This document shows, piece after piece, positions 32,938-41,348 of a DNA stretch of 47,751 nucleotides; the first letter of the stretch is position 1, and each line of letters begins with the position of its first letter. Made by a program: the position numbers and the translations under genes. Under the pieces are notes generated by a model. That model was not told the DNA's origin and did not search any database. It saw nothing but the letters and a program-made list of their open reading frames with translations. This DNA comes from an uncultured Paenibacillaceae bacterium (lineage in GTDB: Bacteria; Bacillota; Bacilli; Paenibacillales; DA-C8): positions 1-47,751 of the forward strand of contig CALGAO010000072.1 in the NCBI GenBank assembly GCA_937957685.1. Reading direction: 5' to 3'.

Positions 32938-34149
32938 GTGAAAGTAACCGGAGATCTGCATTTGATGAAAAAGTTGAATAAATCCATTATTCTGGAGACG
33001 ATCATCGCCGAATCGCCGGTCTCCAGAGCCGCGATCTCGGAGAAGACGGGGCTGAACAAGGCGACGGTCTCCAATCTCGTAACGGAGCTTATCGAGAGCC
33101 AGCTCGTCTATGAGACGGGTCCGGGAGCCTCGAGCGGCGGGCGCAAGCCGGTCATGCTGCTGTTTAACAACGAGGCGGGTTATGCCATCGGCGTGGATCT
33201 GGGCGTCAACTATATCCTAACCGTCCTGACCGATCTGAAGGGACAGATCGTCAAAGAGCGCAGGGTGCCGCTGCTTGATCTGCAATATGAGCGGGCCCTG
33301 TCCCAGCTGACCGACTCGATACGCTGGGCGTTGGACAGCGCGCCGGACAGCCCGTACGGCGTGGTCGGCATCGGCATCGGCGTGCCCGGGCTTGTCGATG
33401 CCGAGGGGCGGATCCTGTCCGCTCCGAACCTGAAGTGGCGGAAGGTGGATCTCAGGGCGGCGATCGAGCAGGAGTTCCGGCTGCCTGTGACGATCGACAA
33501 CGAAGCGAATGTCGGCGCGCTGGGTGAGAAATCCTACGGCGACTATCGCGCCGCCAGGGATATGATCTACGTCAGCGCCGGCATCGGCATCGGCGTCGGC
33601 ATCGTCGTGAACAACGCGCTGTACCGGGGATTCTCCGGATTCTCCGGCGAGATGGGGCACATGACCATCCATATGGATGGGCTGCCATGCTCATGCGGCA
33701 ATCGCGGGTGCTGGGAGCTCTACGCCTCGGAGAACGCGCTTCTGCTGCGGGCAGCGCGATACCTGCAAGAGCGCAGGGCGGCATCCGGCCAGCAGGAAGC
33801 CGGGCAAGAGCTTACGCTGGATGCGCTTGTGTCGATGGCCGAGAAAGGGGACGAGGGCATCATCCGGCTGTTCGAGGAGGTTGGATACTATCTCGGCATC
33901 GGCATCGCCAATGTGATCAACACATTCAACCCCGAGCTCGTGGTCATCGGCAATCGGCTGTCGCTGATCAAGCCGTGGATCGAGGCTTCGATGCTGGCGT
34001 GCGTCGAACAGCGAAGCCTGCAATATCATCACAAGCGCGTGCACATCGTCTTCTCCAAGCTCGCGATGAAATCCGCCGCCGTCGGCGCGGCGGAGCTGGC
34101 GATCAAGGCCTTCTTCGCCCAGACCAAGGCGACGGTGGAGGAAGGCTGA
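32938..34149 (+). CDS. xylR: xylose repressor, ROK family
   Basis: A 403-residue ROK regulator. The N-terminal winged helix contains VSRAAISEKTGLNKATVSNLVTELI and SSGGRKPVML; the sugar-binding part has IGVDLGVNYI, VIGIGVPGLVDAEG-like residues, and the zinc motif CSCGNRGCWELYASE. It closely resembles B. subtilis XylR, which releases DNA when xylose is bound. The start is probably GTG at 32938 (MKVTGDLHLMKKLNKS), 4-5 bases after GGTGGAG; an ATG five codons earlier overlaps that site. It is divergent from xylA and converges with the MFS gene, 6 bases apart. Confidence 0.94.
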   Translation: MKVTGDLHLMKKLNKSIILETIIAESPVSRAAISEKTGLNKATVSNLVTELIESQLVYETGPGASSGGRKPVMLLFNNEAGYAIGVDLGVNYILTVLTDLKGQIVKERRVPLLDLQYERALSQLTDSIRWALDSAPDSPYGVVGIGIGVPGLVDAEGRILSAPNLKWRKVDLRAAIEQEFRLPVTIDNEANVGALGEKSYGDYRAARDMIYVSAGIGIGVGIVVNNALYRGFSGFSGEMGHMTIHMDGLPCSCGNRGCWELYASENALLLRAARYLQERRAASGQQEAGQELTLDALVSMAEKGDEGIIRLFEEVGYYLGIGIANVINTFNPELVVIGNRLSLIKPWIEASMLACVEQRSLQYHHKRVHIVFSKLAMKSAAVGAAELAIKAFFAQTKATVEEG

Positions 34150-34155
34150 TCGCCC

Positions 34156-35451
34156 TCATCCTCCCCGACCTGGCCTGCCAACGGTTCGCGCCCGCTGCCG
34201 CGCAACGGTCCAGCTGGCGCCGAACACGCGCTTGCCCCATATCGCCATCATCAGGACAAGCACCAGACCGATCGACAGCGTCATCCCATACAGCTGCAGC
34301 TTCGTCGACATCGTGGCCAGCCAGTCGAAGACCACGCCGCCCAAGGTGGAGCCCGCGAAGGTCGTCAGTCCCGTCAATGCCGTGAACACCCCGATATACA
34401 CCGGTCTGTCCGCCTTGGGCGTATCGCCGATGACAAAGGTAAAGTTCAGCAGGTTGTACCCGCCGAGCCCTGCGCCGAGCAGGATATGGATCAGCATCAG
34501 GACGGGCAGCGCGGGCAACCATCCGACAAGCCCCCAGGCCAGACAGGACAGCCCGATGATCGGAAGCGCCCAGAGCAGCAGCTGCCTGGCCGAGAAACGG
34601 CTGTTCAGCCTTCCCCAGAAATAGTACGCGAAGATCATCGCCACGTAATGAATGATCGTGATGATCGATACCCAGGAATAGCTGATCATCAGCACATCCA
34701 GCATCAGATAATTGAAGAAAGGCACCACGCATCCGTAGAAGAACAGGAAGATGGCGATAAACATCGAGGTTTTGAAAAAGGCCTGATCGCGAAGCGGCAG
34801 CATGAATCGCTTGACGATGTCCGTTTCCCGGGATTTCTCGAAATCGACGTTCGGATATTGGAACAGCGCGTAGATGTTGATGACCGCGGCGATTCCGCAC
34901 ACGATGTAGATAAAGGCATATCCGATCTCCTCTCCGTAATGGTCCAGCATAAGCCCGCTGGCGAAGAGCGATATGCTCCCTGCGGTGTTGAGCAGCGCAT
35001 TGCGAATGCCGAAGTACGAGCCCCTTACCTTCGCCGGGACGATGTCGGCGATCAGCGAGGACCAGACGACGCCGCCAGCCGCGTTGCAGAGATGGGCGAC
35101 CAGCATCAACACGAGGTAGGCGGTCACCCGGATGTCCTCAGGCAAGATAAACGGAATAAGGCCCGTTGCCACCCACAGGATGCGATGCAGGCTGGCGAAG
35201 ATGAAGAGAACGAGTTTGCGGTTGGTCAGGTATTGCATCGCCAGCGCGGATACCAGCTGCATCACATTGGACAGGGCAGGAATCGCCGAAGCAATCCCGA
35301 CCTCCACCGAGGATGCCCCCAGATAGAGCAGGTAACCGGTGAGATAGGGTCCGCCCAGGGTCATGAAGATGATCATCGCCGGGATGCCCTCTATGATTCC
35401 CGTACGCATATGCTTGCGGTATGGAGAACTCTTCTTCGCCGCTTTCCACAT
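34156..35451 (-). CDS. MFS transporter
   Basis: A 431-residue major facilitator protein with twelve predicted membrane segments. The loop VPAKVRGSYFGIRNALLN between helices corresponds to the family's A-type motif region. The substrate cannot be told from sequence; its position beside the xyl genes suggests a sugar, but it has its own promoter and leader. GAGGAGAG lies about 9 bases before the ATG at 35451; the longer upstream frame runs through the terminator hairpin of the leader and is rejected. The C-terminus is basic (ARQRARTVGRPGRGG). Confidence 0.85.
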   Translation of the reverse strand: MWKAAKKSSPYRKHMRTGIIEGIPAMIIFMTLGGPYLTGYLLYLGASSVEVGIASAIPALSNVMQLVSALAMQYLTNRKLVLFIFASLHRILWVATGLIPFILPEDIRVTAYLVLMLVAHLCNAAGGVVWSSLIADIVPAKVRGSYFGIRNALLNTAGSISLFASGLMLDHYGEEIGYAFIYIVCGIAAVINIYALFQYPNVDFEKSRETDIVKRFMLPLRDQAFFKTSMFIAIFLFFYGCVVPFFNYLMLDVLMISYSWVSIITIIHYVAMIFAYYFWGRLNSRFSARQLLLWALPIIGLSCLAWGLVGWLPALPVLMLIHILLGAGLGGYNLLNFTFVIGDTPKADRPVYIGVFTALTGLTTFAGSTLGGVVFDWLATMSTKLQLYGMTLSIGLVLVLMMAIWGKRVFGASWTVARQRARTVGRPGRGG

Positions 35452-35495
35452 GTCACGCTCTCTCCTCTTGCTGTCCGTAAGGTTGGGAACATAAG

Positions 35496-35534
35496 AAAAA
35501 ACCAAACGCCTTGCAGACAAGGCAGAATGGTTTT
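35496..35534 (-). terminator. terminator hairpin inside the MFS gene leader
   Basis: On the minus strand AACCATTCTGCCTTG pairs imperfectly with CAAGGCGTTTGGTT, followed by TTTTTTCTT. It sits between the predicted promoter (about 35600) and the MFS start (35451), an arrangement typical of transcription attenuation. Confidence 0.65.
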
Positions 35535-35590
35535 CCTCTATTCGTCAATCAGGTGCATCCCTTTTGTGCGCGATCTGAAGTTGTCGAAAA

Positions 35591-35606
35591 GTTGAGATTA
35601 CTCAAC
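35591..35606. promoter_or_regulatory. palindrome at the MFS transcription start, possible operator
   Basis: GTTGAG and CTCAAC are perfect complements around ATTA, directly downstream of the -10 hexamer of the predicted MFS promoter. A repressor bound here would block initiation or escape. Confidence 0.5.
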
Positions 35607-35635
35607 ATTGTAGCATCGCGATGATCGGTTCTCAA
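35607..35635 (-). promoter_or_regulatory. promoter of the MFS transporter gene
   Basis: On the minus strand TTGAGA (35630-35635) and TACAAT (35607-35612) are 17 bases apart. The start would be near 35600, giving a leader of about 150 bases before the MFS gene. Confidence 0.65.
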
Positions 35636-35667
35636 TCAGCAATATCGCGCTTTCATTGCCATGGACA

Positions 35668-35676
35668 TGATATAAT
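35668..35676 (+). promoter_or_regulatory. extended -10 element on the plus strand with no gene downstream
   Basis: TGATATAAT is a perfect extended -10 (TGnTATAAT). The -35 region is poor. No plus-strand gene follows; transcription would run through the hairpin repeats at 35711-35789. Confidence 0.4.
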
Positions 35677-35710
35677 CGACTCCTGGCGCTTCCGGGCACC
35701 TCGGCGCTCC

Positions 35711-35789
35711 CTGAGACGCGATTTTATCGTCTCGCTGTCTGCTCCGTCCGCCTTGGTTTGCATGAGAGAAGATTTTATCGCTTCTTTCA
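35711..35789. repeat. two copies of the hairpin repeat family
   Basis: TGAGACGCGATTTTATCGTC near 35712 and TGAGAGAAGATTTTATCGCT near 35763 are related to each other and to the pair at 7057-7136. All share an outer TGAGA arm and an AT-rich centre followed by a complementary TCTCT/GTCTC arm. Confidence 0.6.
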
Positions 35790-35793
35790 CTTG

Positions 35794-35847
35794 AAAAAAG
35801 GGCTGCGCGCGTCAGCCAGTGGTCATCACTGTCTGACGAGTCAGCCC
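35794..35847 (-). terminator. Rho-independent terminator of sigI-rsgI
   Basis: On the minus strand GGGCTGA...CAGCCC with an inner CGTCAG/CTGACG stem is followed by six T, immediately after the rsgI stop codon. Confidence 0.88.
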
Positions 35848-35855
35848 CGTCAGGT

Positions 35856-37655
35856 TCATGTATGGATCAAGTTTCTGATCTGCCAGCGCAGATCCTGACG
35901 GCCTTGGTCGGCCTTGCCAGTATCGCTTGAGCTGTTGCTCCTGCTGCCGCTGCCTTTGCTGGCACTGCCGTGACCTCGACCATCGTCCTTTCGGTCTCCA
36001 CCGCTCTTGTCACCGTCGGAGCTCCTGCCGATGTTGCTCAGCAAGCTGTTCCTGACGTTGCCAGATTCTCCTCGGGTGTCGCGAATGTTGCTGTTGCCTT
36101 TGCCGCTGTTGCTTTTGCCGCGGTCATTATCACGGCTGCTGTTACCTTTCCCGCCGCTGTTGCTTTTGCCCCGGTCGTCGTCACGACTGCTGCCACTCTT
36201 GCCGCTGTTGCTTTTGCCGCGGTCATCGTCGCGTCCGCCGTCACTCTTGCCGCCACTGTTCTTGCTGCGACCATCATCACGGCTGCCGTTGCCTTCGCCG
36301 CTGTCGCTCTTGCCCCGGTCGTCGTCACGACTGCTGCCACTCTTGCCATCGTTGCTCTTGCCGCTGTCATTATCACGGCTGCTGTTACCTTTCCCGCCGC
36401 TGTTCTTGCCGCGGTCATCGTCGCGTCTGCCGTCACTCTTGCCACCGCCGTTCTTGCCGCGATCATCGCCACGGATGCCGTCACTCTTGCCGCCACTGTT
36501 CTTGTCGCGGTCGTCGTCGCGCCTGCCATCACTCTTGCCGCCGCCGTTCTTGCCGCGACCATCGTCACGGTTGCCGTCACTCTTGCTACCACTGTTCTTT
36601 CCGCGATCATCGTCACGGTTGCTGTCACCTTTGCCGCTGTTGCTCTTGCCGCCGCTGTTCCTGCTGCCATCGTCCTGCAACCAGGATACCGGCTTCTCGA
36701 GGCCGATGTTGCTCTTGCCCTTGATGCTCTTCCGGTACAGCTGCTCGAGATTCTCACGGATCGAATCCTGATCCTGCTGCAGCAGCGATTCCAGCCAGCC
36801 GTTCTCTTCAACGAGCTGAGTGATCGACTTGCTCGCGATATCGGCGATCGGCATCTCTCGCCCGGTCCTGTCCGCGATGATGAGACCAACCGCCAGCTTG
36901 CCTGCGGATATGCCCTTCTCCTTCGCGTCCTCGCGCACTTCCTTCGGCACGTTCAGCGCCGCGACCTTGATCGGCTTCTGCCGAGCCGCGGCATCGGTCT
37001 CCTGCAGCTGCGAGGCTGACGAAGCCGCATCCGCTGCACCTTGCTCCGCCATCCCGTCCCCTCCGGGCACTGACGTCTCTTCCGCCAACGCGTCGTACTG
37101 CACGACTCGATAGACGACCGACTTCACCTTCTCCTGCAACTCCTTCGGATCGAGGGTGATCCTGTCCGCAACGATCGTGCTGGCGATGACGATCTCTCCG
37201 TACCCGGTCTCCGCATAACGATCGATATAGGGCTTGGCCCGAACGATCAGCTCTTCCGTCGCTTCCTCCACCTCGCGCCCGAGCACATCGATCTCCCGCA
37301 GCAGCCGCCGACCCTCATCGTTGATGCCGACCGCCTCCACGACGTGAGCCCGCTCATCCACACCGAACTCCACGCTCGGGTTGATGTCAATCGTGACATA
37401 TGCCACCGCCGCCACCGTTCCGCTGGTGCGGACGCGATCCAGGGACCAGGCGGAGAGCGAGCCCAGGATAAGCAACACGGCAGCGGCTACGGACATCCAA
37501 CGCACAACATGCATCCTGGACGCTGCCCCTGAAGCGACCTCGATCTCCTGTCCGATCTGCACATCGGGTGATACCTTCAGCTTCAGGAAGCGGCCATCCT
37601 GCGTCATGATGACAGCCGTGCGTCTCGACACTTCCATGACGATGCCCCTGTTCAT
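35856..37655 (-). CDS. rsgI: RsgI-type anti-sigma factor with repeat-rich C-terminus
   Basis: A 599-residue membrane anti-sigma factor for SigI. Residues 1-45 are the cytoplasmic RsgI N domain (MNRGIVMEVSRRTAVIMTQD). One membrane helix follows (about 53-71). The outer RsgI domain has YVTIDINPSVEFGVD, where Asn92-Pro93 corresponds to the self-cleavage site described in clostridial RsgI proteins. Residues 347-523 are about eleven repeats of 16 residues of the type RDDDRGKNSGGKSDGR, charged and Gly/Ser-rich, with no recognisable carbohydrate-binding domain. Start ATG follows AAAGGAGG. It overlaps sigI by 4 bases (ATGA), so the two are coupled. Confidence 0.92.
   Translation of the reverse strand: MNRGIVMEVSRRTAVIMTQDGRFLKLKVSPDVQIGQEIEVASGAASRMHVVRWMSVAAAVLLILGSLSAWSLDRVRTSGTVAAVAYVTIDINPSVEFGVDERAHVVEAVGINDEGRRLLREIDVLGREVEEATEELIVRAKPYIDRYAETGYGEIVIASTIVADRITLDPKELQEKVKSVVYRVVQYDALAEETSVPGGDGMAEQGAADAASSASQLQETDAAARQKPIKVAALNVPKEVREDAKEKGISAGKLAVGLIIADRTGREMPIADIASKSITQLVEENGWLESLLQQDQDSIRENLEQLYRKSIKGKSNIGLEKPVSWLQDDGSRNSGGKSNSGKGDSNRDDDRGKNSGSKSDGNRDDGRGKNGGGKSDGRRDDDRDKNSGGKSDGIRGDDRGKNGGGKSDGRRDDDRGKNSGGKGNSSRDNDSGKSNDGKSGSSRDDDRGKSDSGEGNGSRDDGRSKNSGGKSDGGRDDDRGKSNSGKSGSSRDDDRGKSNSGGKGNSSRDNDRGKSNSGKGNSNIRDTRGESGNVRNSLLSNIGRSSDGDKSGGDRKDDGRGHGSASKGSGSRSNSSSDTGKADQGRQDLRWQIRNLIHT
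36087..36617 (-). repeat. tandem 48-bp coding repeats in rsgI
   Basis: Eleven degenerate units of 48 bases (one of 51) encode RDDDRGKxxxGKxxxx repeats. The pattern is regular in protein and DNA, with third-base variation between units, so it is not of very recent origin. Confidence 0.8.
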
Positions 37656-38455
37656 TCGCTCTCCTCCTTTCCCGCCATATCCCGGATCTGCAGATAGTCC
37701 TGCAGATGTGGAAACACGCCGTACGCCACCAGCGCGATGGCGATGATGTACTTGCGATTCCGCTCCAGCGTCTTGCGCGAAACCGGGAAGTATTCCGCCA
37801 TTTCCTTGATCGGCAGCATCTTCTTCGTGAGCAACACGTTCATCCACTGCTCATTCGCCGCGATCTCCCTGCCGATCGCAAGCATCGTGCTGCGCGAATC
37901 CTGATGCTTCGGCGACAGTTCGGCAAGGTCGCGGAAGGAGATGCCGAAACTTCCGAGCATCTCCGCATATTCGGATATCTCCTGAGTGCGGTCAAGCCGC
38001 AGCTTCTCCTGTTCATATCGTTCGATCGACTGTTGAATCTCGAGCGGATTGTCCAGACAGTGATCCTCGCCCTCGAACTCCAGGGCGCTGTAGGGCACGA
38101 GATGACGATGGCGGTTTTCCTTGCGCAGATGGTCGATCAGCCGCCTCCTGATGACCGTTTCGGCGAAGCTGAAGAAAGTCACCCCCGCATCCCTCGTGTA
38201 CTGGTTGATCGCTTCGTTGAACGCCATCAGGGCAACGCTGTATTCATCATCCTTACTCGGGTCGATGTAACGCTTGCAGAAGCGGCTTGTGATCTTCGCC
38301 ACGAGAGGCTGATAGTCCGTTATGAATTGATTGCGCAGTCTGACATCCCCTTGCTGAATTCTTGCCACCTGGATCTCAACAGGCAGTTCGCTTGCGCCAG
38401 TTTCACGCATGGAATGTTGCCTGCCGAGAAATTTGGATAAAAGTACGAGCAGCAA
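37652..38455 (-). CDS. sigI: RNA polymerase sigma factor SigI
   Basis: A 267-residue sigma-70-related factor of the SigI group, known in Bacillales and Clostridia for heat or polysaccharide responses. Region 2 is seen in IQQGDVRLRNQFITDYQPLVAKITSRFCKRYIDP, DDEYSVALMAFNEAINQY and FFSFAETVIRRRLIDHLRKE. The C-terminal SigI-C DNA-binding part has IKEMAEYFPVSRKTLERNRKYIIAI. The likely start is TTG at 38455, 5-6 bases after GAGGTGG; the GTG at 38464 lies on top of that site. RsgI is expected to hold it inactive at the membrane. Confidence 0.93.
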   Translation of the reverse strand: MLLVLLSKFLGRQHSMRETGASELPVEIQVARIQQGDVRLRNQFITDYQPLVAKITSRFCKRYIDPSKDDEYSVALMAFNEAINQYTRDAGVTFFSFAETVIRRRLIDHLRKENRHRHLVPYSALEFEGEDHCLDNPLEIQQSIERYEQEKLRLDRTQEISEYAEMLGSFGISFRDLAELSPKHQDSRSTMLAIGREIAANEQWMNVLLTKKMLPIKEMAEYFPVSRKTLERNRKYIIAIALVAYGVFPHLQDYLQIRDMAGKEESE

Positions 38456-38479
38456 CCGTTCCACCTCACATCATAAACA

Positions 38480-38509
38480 TTCGTCGTGTTGCAGCGTTTT
38501 GTGGGGGTT
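38480..38509 (-). promoter_or_regulatory. possible SigI-dependent promoter of sigI-rsgI
   Basis: On the minus strand AACCCCC (38503-38509) and CGAA (38480-38483) lie about 25 bases before the sigI start. The C-rich -35 and CGAA -10 resemble reported SigI promoters, suggesting autoregulation. The 19-base spacing needs checking. Confidence 0.5.
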
Positions 38510-38614
38510 GAAGATGCAGGTCCATGTTTGCTGCTTATCCATCAGTCTATCGGACGCAGCGACACTGCCGAACCAGATAACAAGCATGTGTGAAGGCTGT
38601 GAATGAAACACGGC

Positions 38615-38643
38615 GAAAAAGCAAAGCGCCTCAAGTGAGGCGC
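38615..38643 (-). terminator. Rho-independent terminator of the zinc-finger gene
   Basis: On the minus strand GCGCCTC and GAGGCGC pair over a 4-base loop, then TTTGCTTTTT follows, shortly after the stop codon at 38661. Confidence 0.8.
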
Positions 38644-38660
38644 CAGTCCATATCATTCGG

Positions 38661-39089
38661 TTATCTCAATCCGCCCAGTTTATTCTTGTTGGTCAGCTTG
38701 TGGTACCGCTGTCCGAGAACGTGCAGCCTTGTCTTGAGCTGCTCCTCCCATTCGGCGTCGCCGATCGACTTCGCCACAGGCAGGAGGTCAAGCGCCATAT
38801 CGATCTGATTGCGCACGATCGACAGCGGATCCTCGTCCTCATCATTGACACAATTCTCGTATAGCAAAGCTGTATGCTTCAGGTCGACGTAATCATCGAA
38901 GTCGATCTCGATCGCACCATCGCCATGAGCGTATTCGGCCAGTATCTCGTATTCTGTTTCGATCAGGTAATGAACCTCCACCCGGTGACATACCGGACAG
39001 AACAGCAGCGGAACGTTCTGGATGCGCGTCCGTATATGCTTCAGAGTTCCTCGGGTGCCAATCATGCTCGCTCCGCAACAGAAGCTCAT
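38661..39089 (-). CDS. hypothetical protein with N-terminal cysteine motif
   Basis: A 142-residue soluble protein. The N-terminal 40 residues have two cysteine pairs (FCCG and CPVC) about 27 residues apart, separated by the basic stretch RGTLKHIRTRIQN, which looks like a small zinc-binding ribbon. The remainder is acidic and helical (DGAIEIDFDDYVDL, NDEDEDPLSIVRNQIDMALDLL). I do not recognise a named family. AAGGAGG is 7 bases before the ATG, and a good terminator follows, so the gene is probably real and monocistronic. Confidence 0.75.
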   Translation of the reverse strand: MSFCCGASMIGTRGTLKHIRTRIQNVPLLFCPVCHRVEVHYLIETEYEILAEYAHGDGAIEIDFDDYVDLKHTALLYENCVNDEDEDPLSIVRNQIDMALDLLPVAKSIGDAEWEEQLKTRLHVLGQRYHKLTNKNKLGGLR

Positions 39090-39210
39090 GGCACATCCTC
39101 CTTATTTCCCGACTTTCTCACAAAAGATTTTGCTTACTACATATTCGAGACGACATGGTCAAATTCCTTTTTTTGCGTTAGGATTAAATTTTGGCTGTGC
39201 GGAACCTAAT

Positions 39211-39321
39211 GGCTTCTTGCGGCAGTTGCGAGCATCGGATGCATAAGCATCAAGCGCATAACGACTTCGTGTAGATCATCGCGGCTGCTTGCGTCAGTTG
39301 CAAGCGGCGGATGCACAGGCA
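39211..39321. repeat. two imperfect 39-bp direct repeats
   Basis: GGCTTCTTGCGGCAGTTGCG at 39211 and GGCTGCTTGCGTCAGTTGCA at 39283 begin two segments that continue alike through CGGATGCA and AGGCA, 72 bases apart. Each can fold into a small hairpin (GCTTGC/GCAAGC in the second). They lie between the zinc-finger and antiporter genes. Confidence 0.6.
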
Positions 39322-39373
39322 ACGTAACGTCAACCTGGTGTCTGCGATCCCGGTGCAGGATCGCCTGGCAACT

Positions 39374-41197
39374 CTATTGCAACGCCTGCTTCATCTGCTC
39401 GATATGCTCCGGATCGCCGCTGACGAGCAATCGGTCCCCGACCAGCACGGCTGTCGAACCATGCGGAATGATGAAAGATTTGCCTCTGTATATTCTAAGC
39501 ACGAGCGCCGGTCCCAATACCGGCATATCCTTGAGCATCACGTTATTGTATGCAGGATTGCGGACGACGACCTCCTGGATCGAATCGTCGGTGGTGATCA
39601 GACCGACAGCGCCCGGATATTGCACCATCCCTCGCAGCAGCGTCCTGGAAGCATACAGGGTCGAGAAGACGGCGAAGCCTTCCTCCTGCGCCTGCTCCAT
39701 GCGCTCGGGGTCCTCGAGGCGCACGATGATCCGCTCGATCCCGATCTTGCGCGCATGTCGGGCCACCTGCATATTCAGCTGATCGTCCAGCGACCCGCAC
39801 ACGAGGATGTCGGCATCGAAGGCTTGCCTGTCCGTGAGCGAGACGATATCGAGCCGAGGCAGTTCCCTGAGCGGATAGCGCTTGTACTGCTCCTCCTTCG
39901 ATTCCAGTCCGGAGGGCTGGGCGCTGAACAAATCCACTGCGAACCCCTCCTTCAGCAGGTCGAGCGAGACCGGCAGGGTGATGTGATTGGCGCCGATGAT
40001 CGACACCTTCGTCGGCTTCTTCTCCCGCGGCGGCAGGAATCGGTTGAACAGGACAGGCGCGACGAAGCAGGTGATGATCGCCACGAGGATGAGCGCCCCC
40101 TGCATCGTGCTGGTGATCAGACCGAGATTCAGTGCGACCGTGGCGGCCGCGATGACCAGGCTCAGCGTCGACGACAGGAGGAGCCCGGCGCTCAAGGTAT
40201 GCTTGCCGTCATACCAGATGCGAAGCAACATGGACGGGATGAGCTTCGACAAGAAGATGACGACGAGCAGAACCGGGATGAACAGCAGGATCTGAATGTC
40301 GCCGAACAGCTCCCAGATGTTCAGGTTAACGCCGGTCATGACGAAGAAGATCGGGATCAGGAAGCCATAGCCGAACGTTTCCAGCGAATGCTGGAACGAC
40401 TTGTCCGGCGCGAGCAGCGATACGATCACCCCCGCGAGGAAAGCGCCGAGGATGCTCTCCACACCCATGTTCTCCGACATGACCACGAACAGGAGCAAGA
40501 GCGCGAACACGCCCCGTGTGCCGAGCTGCGCCGTCCCCTGCAGCAGGGTCTCGACGAATTTCCTGCGCGTGAATCTGCGAAGCGAGACATAAACGACGAT
40601 CACGATCAGGAAGAAAGCGAGGAGCAGCAGCATGCTGTCCATGGACCCGCTGCGCGAGCTGATGAAGACCGCCAGCAGGATCATCGTCACAAAGTCGGAG
40701 ATGACTGTGATGAGCAGCACGGTCTGACCGAACGGCGTCTCGATCAGCTGCCGCTCCTTCAGAACGGGAACGACCACGCCGAGCGAGATCGTGGCGATGA
40801 TGATCGTCATCAGATAGGGCTCGCTGACGAAGCCGAGACGCACCAGCCCTTCTGACAGGCCGTATGAAATCGCGAGGATGCCGATGAATACGAGCATCGA
40901 AGCAAGCAGAGGATTGGGCCCTTTCTTGCTCGTGGCGGACTTGCGGCGGAACTGGCTGAAATCGATCTCCATGCCGCTGAGGAACATCAGGTATATCAGG
41001 CCGAATGAGGAGAGCAGCTCCAGCCACGCGTCCTCGCGGATCAGGTTAAAGCCGCTTTCCCCGATGATCAGGCCGGCCAGGATCTCCGCCACAACAACGG
41101 GCAGCATCTTCAGCCGCAGCTGATGCAGCAGGATCGGAATGACGAAGGCGATCACCACGACGATGAGCAGCGATGTCAGTGACGTATGGTCTCCCAT
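39374..41197 (-). CDS. CPA2 monovalent cation/proton antiporter with RCK domains
   Basis: A 607-residue transporter with about twelve membrane segments in the first 385 residues (VVAEILAGLIIGESGFNL, GLIYLMFLSGMEIDF and ENMGVESILGAFLAGVIVSLL are KefB/CPA2 signatures). A Rossmann-type TrkA-N domain follows (KVSIIGANHITLPVSLDLL, VCGSLDDQLNMQVARHARKIG) and a TrkA-C domain ends the protein (ALVLRIYRGKSFIIPHGS, GDRLLVSGDPEHIEQM). It probably exchanges K+ or Na+ for protons under control of a nucleotide; ion choice cannot be read. GAGGAGG lies 6 bases before the ATG. Similar in size and layout to B. subtilis YjbQ. Confidence 0.88.
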   Translation of the reverse strand: MGDHTSLTSLLIVVVIAFVIPILLHQLRLKMLPVVVAEILAGLIIGESGFNLIREDAWLELLSSFGLIYLMFLSGMEIDFSQFRRKSATSKKGPNPLLASMLVFIGILAISYGLSEGLVRLGFVSEPYLMTIIIATISLGVVVPVLKERQLIETPFGQTVLLITVISDFVTMILLAVFISSRSGSMDSMLLLLAFFLIVIVVYVSLRRFTRRKFVETLLQGTAQLGTRGVFALLLLFVVMSENMGVESILGAFLAGVIVSLLAPDKSFQHSLETFGYGFLIPIFFVMTGVNLNIWELFGDIQILLFIPVLLVVIFLSKLIPSMLLRIWYDGKHTLSAGLLLSSTLSLVIAAATVALNLGLITSTMQGALILVAIITCFVAPVLFNRFLPPREKKPTKVSIIGANHITLPVSLDLLKEGFAVDLFSAQPSGLESKEEQYKRYPLRELPRLDIVSLTDRQAFDADILVCGSLDDQLNMQVARHARKIGIERIIVRLEDPERMEQAQEEGFAVFSTLYASRTLLRGMVQYPGAVGLITTDDSIQEVVVRNPAYNNVMLKDMPVLGPALVLRIYRGKSFIIPHGSTAVLVGDRLLVSGDPEHIEQMKQALQ

Positions 41198-41348
41198 AGG
41201 CTTCCTCCTCTTCTGTCCTCGGATGTACAGGATTTTGATCGCGATGGTGAAGTCTGATGATGTTTTTACCATTATCTCGAACTATGATCGATTAAGCAAG
41301 TTGAGGAGCCTGCCTGACTTTAAGACCACCTTCCTCCGCAATGGATCA

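Noticed and set aside
35970..37019. Ala/Val-rich plus-strand frame
   Set aside because: Shadow of the rsgI repeat region; apparent hydrophobic repeats result from the complementary strand.
39311..40855. 514-codon plus-strand reading frame
   Set aside because: It lies opposite the antiporter gene and has the Arg/Asp/His-rich composition of a high-GC shadow frame.
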